A stretch of 11,217 nt of DNA from Cylindrodendrum hubeiense (lineage: Eukaryota; Ascomycota; Sordariomycetes; Hypocreales; Nectriaceae), in the NCBI GenBank assembly GCA_014621425.1, contig JAANBB010000771.1, positions 1 to 11,217 of the forward strand. Reading direction: 5' to 3'. Made by a program: the position numbers and the translations under genes. Of this stretch, positions 1 through 8,246 are shown piece by piece (position 1 is the first letter of the stretch; the number at the start of each line of letters is the position of its first letter). The notes beneath the pieces are model-generated. The model was not told where the DNA came from. It searched no databases and saw only the letters and a program-made list of their open reading frames with translations.

Positions 1-98
1 TCCTGAATAATTGCTACAAAAGGTGACTTTAAACCCTGTTAATATGACGGAATCGTAGAAATGAAGCGGCCACCTTCCGTTTGCGTCTGGCCATCATC
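1..98 (+). promoter_or_regulatory. 5' leader of the PHO85-like kinase gene, with upstream ATGs
   Basis: This short stretch precedes the kinase start codon at 99. It contains an ATG at 44 that opens a 4-codon reading frame ending at 58. A second ATG at 61 is out of frame with the kinase and reads through the kinase start. The kinase frame has a stop at 45-47 and no in-frame ATG between there and 99, which supports 99 as the start unless an upstream exon is spliced in. The sequence ending in CGTAG at 58 could also be the 3' end of a 5'-UTR intron. The promoter proper lies outside the window. Confidence 0.45.
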
Positions 99-1227
99 AT
101 GGACGGCAAACGACACCCGAGCTCGTTCCAGCAGCTGGAGAAGCTGGGCGAGGGCACCTATGCCACTGTGAGTCTATTCCCAAAGCCGGCCTGCTGGCCC
201 AGTCACCCACCCGCCCGTCCCCAACGTCCCGATCCGCCCTCCCTCTCCAGCCCGAAACCCAGCTGCTGCTGTTTCAAAGTACTCTCGCTGACATGCCTAT
301 GTGCTGCCGTAGGTCTTCAAAGGTCGTAACCGCCAGACTGGAGAGCTCGTCGCGCTCAAGGAGATCCATCTGGACTCGGAAGAGGGAACGCCGTCGACAG
401 CCATCCGCGAGATCTCGCTCATGAAGGAGCTCAAGCATGAGAACATTGTCGCCCTACACGATGTGATCCACACAGAGAACAAGCTTATGCTCGTCTTTGA
501 GTTCATGGACGGCGACCTGAAGAGATACATGGATACCAATGGCGAACGGGGTGCTCTCAAGCCCGTCACCATCAAGTCCTTCATGTACCAGCTCCTCAAG
601 GGCATCGATTTCTGCCACCAGAACCGCGTCCTGCACCGCGATCTCAAGCCCCAGAACCTGCTCATTAACAGTAAGGGTCTCTTGAAGCTCGGCGATTTCG
701 GTCTTGCGCGCGCCTTCGGCATCCCCGTCAATACCTTCTCTAATGAGGTCGTTACTTTGTGGTATCGTGCCCCCGACGTTCTGCTCGGCAGCAGGACCTA
801 CAACACCAGTATTGATATTTGGTCTGCCGGCTGCATTATGGCTGAGATGTTCACCGGGCGGCCCCTCTTCCCCGGAACCACCAATGAGGATCAGATCGTG
901 AGGATATTCCGCATCATGGGCACCCCAACGGAGCGCACCTGGCCCGGTATCACCCAGTTCCCTGAGTACAAGCCCACCTTCCAAATGTATGCTACCCAGG
1001 ATCTCCGCAACATCCTCCCTGCGATCGACCCGACCGGCATCGACCTGCTCCAGCGTATGCTCCAGCTCCGCCCTGAGCTGCGAGTCAGCGCCGCCGATGC
1101 CCTGCAGCATCCCTGGTTCAACGACCTGGTGATGCACCAACAGCAGCAGCAGCAACAACAAAACCTGCAGGCTCAGTCTCGTGCCTACTCGCAGGCTGTG
1201 CCCAGCCAGGGATTCGATACCTACTAG
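99..1227 (+). CDS. pho85: PHO85/PhoA-type cyclin-dependent kinase
   Basis: This is a serine/threonine CDK of the Pho85 family. In fungi these pair with Pho80-like cyclins to relay phosphate and nutrient status, and act in nucleus and cytoplasm. Exons are 99-167 and 313-1227, giving 327 aa. The 145-nt intron has a GTGAGT donor at 168, a GCTGAC branch site at 287-292 and TAG at 310-312; it joins T23 to V24. Visible motifs: glycine loop GEGTY at 17-21, ATP-binding Lys39, an exact PSTAIRE helix at 50-56, HRDLKPQN with catalytic Asp133, DFG Asp151, and a T-loop ending [16 protein letters not shown] with Ser166 where Cdc28-type CDKs carry Thr. That T-loop and the RAFGIPVN stretch point to Pho85 rather than Cdc28. 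The protein is slightly longer than yeast Pho85 (about 305 aa) because of a glutamine-rich tail. The start fits the family N-terminus ([12 protein letters not shown]). The gene converges on tafazzin. Confidence 0.97.
1138..1161 (+). repeat. CAG/CAA tract encoding eight glutamines in the kinase tail
   Basis: Eight consecutive Gln codons (CAA, four CAG, three CAA) follow a His codon just after the kinase fold ends. More Gln, Ala and Ser follow up to the stop. Such C-terminal low-complexity tails vary between species and lie outside the catalytic core. Confidence 0.9.
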
Positions 1228-1551
1228 GGTTCCAACCGCCTCTCGACCAATATAATGAGTCACGTCTTGTTCAAGGCGATATATCAAGGGTGCAGCATCC
1301 CGGCGGGAACTTGTGATGAGAGTGTTTTTGGGACGGAAGTACCACGGAGTTTGGGGGTCAGCATGAATTAGACCGGGGACGCGAAAGTAGTTGGATCATG
1401 GAATGCCGCCGCCTGGACGTTATGTTGTTGTCGTAGGCGTTGGCTTCTGCGCCTGCCTTGTGGTAATACAGGTGGCTGAAAGCAGGTTGGGCTCTCCATC
1501 TCAGCGATTCATGTCTATTTCTTTTCCCACCCTTTCTATTTTTTGGGTCAT
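1228..1551. other. Convergent intergenic region (3' UTRs of the kinase and tafazzin genes)
   Basis: The two genes end towards each other here, leaving 324 bp between stop codons. I see no coding exon, RNA gene or strong repeat. An AT-rich AATATAA at about 1248-1254 could contribute to kinase 3'-end formation. An A-rich stretch on the minus strand just after 1552 could serve tafazzin. Both are weak suggestions. Confidence 0.6.
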
Positions 1552-2794
1552 TCAATGTCTATTTACAAGACTGCCATCCACAGGGCTCTTAAACTTTTTG
1601 GTGTGAGGCTCCTTTATCCACGTCTCTGCCAGGGCAGCCGATTGGTCCTCCTCGGCAGGGAAGCCCATGCTTTCTCTCAGCTTCTCTACCTCGTCTCTGA
1701 CTTTCTTGGCCACGGCGATCCTGAGTTCGACAGCCTCAGGGCTATGTTTGAGGAGTTCCGGGTCGCCCTTTTCTGCCAGCTTCCGCCAGGCAGCACGATA
1801 GGTGCCGAAAAGCTGGTCAACATCGGTTGGCTGGCCTATCACGACCCTCACCTTGTTTCCCATACGCGGCGCCCACTTGGGCCATCCTCTGTTCTCGGGC
1901 ATAATGTTCTGAGTGCCGTGAATAAACATGGGGATGAACTCGGGGGCCGGATCGCTCTCGAGGATGAGCCGAGACACACCCCATTTGAAGTATCGGAGCC
2001 CACTGTCGGGGCTTTGGTGACAACATGCCTCGGGGAAGACGTGGAGCCAAGCATTGCGGTTAGAAGCGTAGGCAGCCGGTGAAGTAAAGTTGTCAACCCC
2101 ATTGGTCGAGAAGGAGAGTGAGTCGGACTCTGCCAAAGGTGAAGGTGAAGGTGTAGCCGGGGTCACAGCCGGGGCTGCGGTTGGGACCCAGGGTGGCGGA
2201 GAGAGCGCCGGCGAGTACGAGGGGCCGGACAGCAACTTGATAGCCTCTGTGATTGTGGGTTGGAACAAGCCGCCATGAGGCGAATGCCAAAGACGATGGG
2301 TCGGAAGGACCTGGCCGAGGCTGAAGAAGGTTGATGCTGCTCTGCGCGCAGTCAGAATCCATCCGAGTGTCATGACAACTCAGAGTGGCGGCATCTCGAG
2401 ACTTACTGGTTTTTGAAGCAAATATCATGGGCGCCCAGGCCCCAACGCAGGTTGGCGACATCGAAACAGTAGCGTAGAGGTAGTATTCCCCAGATGAGAG
2501 GATCATCGAGTCTAGATGGACGAGCAGATACAGTCAGCACGATGGCGCACAGCCCAGAGTGTCGATGAGGAAGCCCTACACAGCAACATGGTTACAGACG
2601 GTCAGGAGCCCCCGATCCCGGCCTTGTGCCTTCCGGCGATCGAGCACGCCGAGGAGGCGGTCTAGGCCACGGATCTCGACGTCATTGAAGCCGTACATGA
2701 AGGCTCGTGAGGCGACGCCTACAGAACCCATGACGCCCATGGACGCCAGCCGCCAGGGCAGGCTGGGTCGCATGTGAGAAGGCGACCCGGACAT
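1552..2794 (-). CDS. taz1: Tafazzin-type phospholipid-lysophospholipid transacylase
   Basis: Tafazzins move acyl chains between phospholipids and lysophospholipids and remodel cardiolipin at mitochondrial membranes. Exons on the minus strand are 2794-2580, 2511-2407 and 2341-1552, giving 369 aa. Intron 1 (68 nt) has an unusual GTAGGG donor and a GCTGAC branch. Intron 2 (65 nt) has GTAAGT and CTGAC. The splices restore NHVAVLDDPLIWG, whose H69-x4-D74 is the acyltransferase catalytic motif, then NLRWGLGAHDICF and FFSLGQVLPTHR. A Pro/Ala/Ser-rich insert covers about residues 147-183. The third motif reads FPEA at 209-212 where the family normally has FPEG. RYFKWG and the downstream IHGTQNIMPE stretch are typical of fungal tafazzin. 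The start is the first in-frame ATG, with good context (cacaccATG). A second in-frame ATG lies at 2773. The gene shares a divergent promoter with the NOSIP-like gene. Confidence 0.93.
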
Positions 2795-3240
2795 GGTGTG
2801 CGCGCGCAAACTCGAGCAGCGGAAAATTGGCCCATCCACTCAACCGCCCGACAGAGGCCAGACGGCAATGATTTTTTTCGATTCCTTTTTTCGCGCGGCG
2901 GAACGGCGATGCGAAGCCGGCGGGCGCGTCGGAAGAGAACGCGGCCAGGTTCATCAAGACCCACTTCGCCAACTTGTTCCGGTTTGTCGAAGAGCCTACC
3001 CTGGACTCGACCACTTTTTAGTGGCGGCGAGCCTACCTACCTGCCTACCGACCTACCGACATACCTTGTCTAGCCGCTGCTGCACTTCTCTCTTCAACGA
3101 GTAACCCTGTCAACCGAGATTGACAACGCCAGAACGACGACTCAATTGCGCTTACCACTGGAGCAGAGAGAACTTGGTACAAACCCAACATTTGCTAAAG
3201 TTGTCCCCGTGCTCGCGCAGAGCCCATCGTTTGTCGCAGG
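2795..3240. promoter_or_regulatory. Divergent promoter between tafazzin and NOSIP-like genes
   Basis: This 446 bp must hold the 5' ends of both genes, which run away from each other. A minus-strand CCAAT (ATTGG at 2826-2830) lies 32 bp upstream of the tafazzin ATG, probably within its leader. T-rich runs lie at about 2871-2891. A CCTACC-type tandem repeat lies at 3032-3065. A small hairpin with a 5-bp stem (CCACT/AGTGG, TTTT loop) lies at 3011-3024. No coding exon was recognised. Confidence 0.6.
3032..3065. repeat. CCTACC / GACCTACC tandem repeat in promoter
   Basis: Imperfect short tandem copies of CCTAC with CCTGCC and CCGAC variants run for about 34 bp, roughly 180 bp upstream of the NOSIP-like start codon. 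Similar pyrimidine-rich CCTACC runs occur in promoters of filamentous ascomycetes. Whether this is a binding site or simple slippage cannot be told from sequence. Confidence 0.75.
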
Positions 3241-4429
3241 ATGTCGCACAGTCCGTTACCACCATATTCACCTATGTCAAGCTTCAGCGGCGACCTCAAT
3301 AGCTAACCATGGACCACCCCAACAGGCAAACGAAACACCTCCCGGGCCGTCTTCACCTCCCACGAGCGAGCCATCGCCAAGTCCAACTGGAGCTCCAACT
3401 CGGCCCGCCTCAACCGCGACTCCTTTCTCCCCTTCGGTTCCTGTGGCCTCTGCCTCGGAATCGCTCGAGACCCCGTCGCCTGCCGACGCGGCGACATCTT
3501 TTGCCGCGAGTGCGCCCTCTCGAACCTCCTGACGCAGAAAAAGGACATCAAGCGGGCTGAGAAAGCCAGGCAACATGCTGAAGGCGAGGCCGCAAGAGCC
3601 AGGGCTGTGGATGATCAGGAAGACCAGGAACGAGCCATCAAGGACTTCGAATTGACACAGGCTGGTCTGGAACGAGCGAGAAAAGGGGCCGCAGCGCCGC
3701 CAAAGACGACAACGGACGAGGGAGATGCATCAGCTACCGCAGGGACCAAGAGGAAGTTCGAGCTTGATGAAGACGAGCTCGATCGCATCACACGGCAAGA
3801 CAAGGCCAAGGCGAGAAAAGCCATCGATGACGAAAAGGTTGGTTCAAAAACATCACACGCGTTTCCCCAAGAGAGGGCGCATATTAATCAATGGGATTTA
3901 TCTACAGGCTGCTAAACCAACGCTTCCCTCATTCTGGACGCCATCACTCACGCCAGATGTGCAAACAACAAAACTTGCCGCTGTGGCCAAGAAGGAAAAG
4001 GCGGTACCAGTCTGCCCAGCATCCGCGCGAGACGACCCCCATTCGATCTCCATGCAGAACCTCATCACCATCAACTTTAATGAGGAGGACGTCTCAGGCT
4101 CCGAGGACAAGCGCAGAACCTGCCCATCGTGTTTAAAGGCGCTCAACAACTCATCGAACCCTATGATGGCCAAGCAGTGCGGGCACGTCCTGTGCCATAG
4201 CTGCGTCAAGAAGTTCATGATCCCATCCGGTAAGAAGGTATCTTTAGAAGATGAGCCGCCCGTGGCTTGTTACGTCTGCGACGTGCCCTTGACCTCGAAA
4301 CCCCAGAAGCGTGACGCCGCAAAATCTGATTCGGTTCCCGGACTGGTTGCGCTCCAATCCGAGGGAACAGGCTTCTCGGCTCGTGGAACGAGTACTGTGG
4401 AGAGATCCGGCGTTGCTTTCCAGTGCTAG
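3241..4429 (+). CDS. NOSIP: NOSIP-like RING/U-box protein (putative E3 ubiquitin ligase)
   Basis: This is a homologue of nitric-oxide-synthase-interacting protein, a family of nuclear/cytoplasmic E3 ligases with split U-box/RING halves. Exons are 3241-3250, 3326-3837 and 3908-4429, giving 347 aa. The first exon is only ATG-TCG-CAC-A. Intron 1 (75 nt) runs from GTCCGT to CAACAG with a GCTAAC branch at 3302-3307; intron 2 (70 nt) runs from GTTGGT to CTACAG. Joined, the N-terminus is MSHSKRNTSRAVF, the family's conserved opening. An N-terminal half-RING has C43-x2-C46, DPVAC (C56), C63 and C66. A Lys/Glu-rich helix follows at about 78-175. A C-terminal C3HC4-like finger has C246, C249, C265, H267, C270, C273, C295 and C298. 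The closing SEGTGF...GVAFQC is the family's C-terminal signature. The name is borrowed from the animal protein; an NO synthase link in fungi is not implied. Confidence 0.92.
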
Positions 4430-4440
4430 CCTGCTTTCCT

Positions 4441-4462
4441 GGCCGTTTCCAGGCCGTTTCCA
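4441..4462. repeat. 11-bp direct repeat (GGCCGTTTCCA x2) between convergent genes
   Basis: Two perfect adjacent copies of GGCCGTTTCCA lie in the 46 bp separating the NOSIP-like stop (4429) from the carrier stop (4476). They fall in the region where the two transcripts' 3' ends must overlap or nearly meet. Confidence 0.9.
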
Positions 4463-4475
4463 GTCTCGATACCTC

Positions 4476-5462
4476 TCATTTAGACTGAAGCCTTCGTCGT
4501 CGTAGGTGAGGCAGTATCAAAAACCACAGGCGGATGACGAGTCGATGAACCACTCCTTTACTGAGCATTGTCAGGCCGTGGCTGAAGAAGCTCTTGAGCA
4601 GCTCGCCCTGAATTCCGGCGTACAGGGCCCGTAGACCTTCTTTCTTGATGATGCGCAAAATGACACCAAAGATGGTCTGGTCCAAGACCTCGGCTACCTT
4701 GCTGCGCAATGACGCAGGTTCCTGTTGGCCTTCAATACTGCTCTCTTCGCCGGGTGTTTCCTTGTCTGCCGAGAAACCCGCCATCTGAAGCCGGGTCTTC
4801 CCTTTCTGAAAGGGATATGTGACGGCGGTCGCGGCAACTTTGCTCCAGGCGGCGATCAAGAAGGCAACCCAGGCCACCGGAATGTCCTCGTCCTCCAAGG
4901 CCGGGATAATGCGCTCCGCGAGCCGACGGTTGACAAAAAAGGTTATGCTCGGGTTGAGGGTGAGCACCAGGGTGGCCGAATAGCCAGACCACAGACCGAC
5001 GAGGCCGCTCTGCTCGCGGATGGCAGCGAGCATCTCCCGGAGCGTCTGCTGCCCCGACGACATCTGCTTCCGCGTCACCACGTTGGATACCGGCGTGGTA
5101 AATGCCCTGGCACACGCACCCGCGATGGCGCCCACGGCGAGCTCCTCCACGATCCTAGGCCTGCGGTGCCGGGGGCGTAGATAGTTATAGAAGCCGAAGA
5201 ATAGAAAGCTGTCCACCACTGACTTGGCTACATCTTCCCCGAGCCCGCTGTACAGCGCCCCAATTCCGCCCTCGCGCGAGGTGATTCCCTTGAAGGCGGC
5301 GATGACCCCATCGTAGCGGGCGTCTGCGTCTTTTAGCTGCCCTTGCGCCTTGAGGCGTGTCGTGATGAGGTCCAGCGGATACAGCGACGCCGTTGAAATG
5401 GCGGTTCCCACGGAGCCGGAGACGGCGTGGCCAAGGGCATTCAGAGCTTGATTTGACGCCAT
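4476..5462 (-). CDS. SLC25-family carrier, peroxisomal PMP47/Ant1-like
   Basis: This is a single-exon, 328-aa membrane carrier with three repeats of about 100 residues and six predicted helices. The mitochondrial carrier signature is clear in repeat 1 (YPLDLITTR, 28-36). It is degenerate in repeat 2 (TPVSNVVTRKQ, 123-133) and repeat 3 (YPFQKGKTRLQ, 216-226). The GHAVSGSVGTAIS opening and the SNVVTRKQ element resemble fungal peroxisomal carriers (PMP47/Ant1 type), which exchange adenine nucleotides or related cofactors. Substrate and organelle are inferred. The start is the first ATG of the frame, with context gccATGG, and matches the expected N-terminus; the frame stays open upstream only through non-ATG codons. 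No intron was seen. The C-terminus ends in a basic tail (RRRR). The gene converges closely on the NOSIP-like gene. Confidence 0.88.
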   Translation of the reverse strand: MASNQALNALGHAVSGSVGTAISTASLYPLDLITTRLKAQGQLKDADARYDGVIAAFKGITSREGGIGALYSGLGEDVAKSVVDSFLFFGFYNYLRPRHRRPRIVEELAVGAIAGACARAFTTPVSNVVTRKQMSSGQQTLREMLAAIREQSGLVGLWSGYSATLVLTLNPSITFFVNRRLAERIIPALEDEDIPVAWVAFLIAAWSKVAATAVTYPFQKGKTRLQMAGFSADKETPGEESSIEGQQEPASLRSKVAEVLDQTIFGVILRIIKKEGLRALYAGIQGELLKSFFSHGLTMLSKGVVHRLVIRLWFLILPHLRRRRLQSK

Positions 5463-5986
5463 GGCATCCACAGCCACGCAGGTCTCCTTACCCGATCCTT
5501 GCCGTATCTCGCCGTAATTTGCCTGGGATTTTGCAGCTGGCAGTGACAGTGTTGTGAGCGTCGTTGCTGTAGTTGGTGTCGAGCTGGGAACGGCCAATAG
5601 TCGAGTGGGTAACGCCGAGTTTACGACGTCATCCGCCTCCCGAGTTAGGAATTCGGGACTCCGTCATGGTTAGTCCGACCGCGGCGCCCGCTGACAACCC
5701 GTACCAGTTGCATGTGATGATGCGCCTCTCGGGCTTCTGCGTCCCATCCCGAGGTTAATGGTAGGCTCGCCGACAGATGTAAATGCTCACGGCGTTATGA
5801 AATGACCAACCAATCTAGTCGCCGGCCACGTCCATCATCGTATCGCATCATCATCACTGCTGGTTCATGAACATAGATAGAGCATCATTCAGTCATTAAG
5901 CCACCTCTTCCTGTGTATCAAATATCGGCTTGTATCGCTTTCCGTGACCTTGACCAAGAAAACCCACCATTGGTCTTTAAACTCCT
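5463..5986 (-). promoter_or_regulatory. Carrier promoter and SGF73 3' region
   Basis: Both flanking genes lie on the minus strand, so this 524 bp holds the carrier promoter (right of 5462) and the SGF73 3' UTR. On the minus strand an ATGACGTC element (5632-5625) matches seven of eight positions of a CRE/ATF site, about 165 bp before the carrier ATG. A CCAAT lies on the plus strand at 5594-5598. A perfect 10-bp palindrome, GTTCATGAAC, lies at 5863-5872. No coding exon or tRNA was recognised. Confidence 0.5.
5625..5632 (-). promoter_or_regulatory. CRE/ATF-like element upstream of the carrier gene
   Basis: ATGACGTC on the minus strand contains TGACGTC, seven of the eight bases of the bZIP CRE consensus TGACGTCA. 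The location, about 165 bp upstream of the carrier ATG, is suitable for a promoter element. A match this short can occur by chance. Confidence 0.25.
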
Positions 5987-7470
<1,484 letters not shown>

Positions 7471-8246
7471 CGTGTCAGCGGGCGCTGCGGCTGGGAGCCA
7501 GTCGCGAGAGGTCTTGTGCAATCGCCCGGAGGGGTATGTATCGGCGTTATGATGATAATGATGATAATCGTTGGGCGACGAGCGGATGAAGTTGCGATAA
7601 GGCTCGGGTTGACGTGGTTGATGTTGCCGTAGCCTTGCGGATGCGGCTGCAGCTGGTGCACGTGCTAGCTTATCGGCCGACGCCAACATTTCTCCGAACT
7701 GGTCATGAAGCGGGGCCCCACACTCGCCCGCCGGCTTTGGGAGGCGATTGATGCATGGTAAGTAAGACAGGTTCATTGTCGACTCGACTACGGTAAAAGC
7801 TCCTACATCATTTGGCGTCCGTTTCTATGCTCGCATCGCCGCTGTGGAGGATGCCCCTTCCCTCTTCTTATTGGATTGATTCGTTTGTTTGCTTCTCCCG
7901 CATCATCAAAACACATTGCAACGGCATAGAACATCGCCCAATTACGTCTAATATAGCATCATAGTCTGATATATGTTAACCAGATTCGGCAGGCGGACAT
8001 AAGAGTCCATGAATCCATAGAAGGATGGTATCGCCATATAAAACATAGTACCCAGCCGCCAGTAACGCCAAACAACCCGAGATATTTGTAAACGTAGTCA
8101 ACCCCTGACCCGTTGTCCCCAAACCGCGCCGGACTCAATTTCGACGTCCAATGCCAAATAAACCCAGCTACCCAAGTATGCGCCGCATCCAGCCATTTAC
8201 CCCGGATCCATGCCTGGCCGCCCCGTATTTCCAATCCGAGCCCGGT
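7471..8246 (-). promoter_or_regulatory. SGF73 leader/promoter and 3' region of the Zn2Cys6 gene
   Basis: This 776-bp stretch lies between two minus-strand genes. The part next to SGF73 (7471-7776) is open in the SGF73 frame back to an ATG at 7776, so it is either 5' UTR or an N-terminal extension. It holds two 9-bp copies of ATGATGATA (7549-7566). A minus-strand CCAAT (7874-7870) lies about 95 bp upstream of the 7776 ATG, which hints that transcription starts near 7800. The stretch 7900-8246 is probably the 3' UTR of the transcription factor gene. No other exon was recognised. Confidence 0.5.
7549..7566. repeat. Two adjacent copies of ATGATGATA
   Basis: A short perfect 9-bp tandem duplication in the SGF73 upstream region. 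Read in the open minus-strand frame it contributes to a His/Tyr-rich stretch (YHHYHH), which looks like microsatellite translation rather than a conserved domain. Confidence 0.8.

Noticed and set aside
454..1287. Long open frame on the minus strand opposite the kinase (277 codons)
   Set aside because: It is an antisense shadow of a strongly conserved kinase exon with biased codon use; the protein shows no family motif.
1543..2082. Plus-strand frame opposite tafazzin
   Set aside because: Antisense shadow of tafazzin exon 3; no recognisable domain.
3146..3560. Overlapping Pro/Ser- and Arg-rich frames, including one from the ATG at 3309
   Set aside because: They are out of frame with the conserved NOSIP-like protein. 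The ATG at 3309 lies inside the inferred intron, just before its acceptor.
4725..5180. Plus-strand frame opposite the carrier
   Set aside because: Antisense shadow of carrier codons; no motif and no promoter context.
7959..8234. Trp-rich 91-codon minus-strand frame just after the transcription factor stop
   Set aside because: It begins with TTG rather than ATG, has no recognisable domain, and sits where the 3' UTR of the factor is expected.
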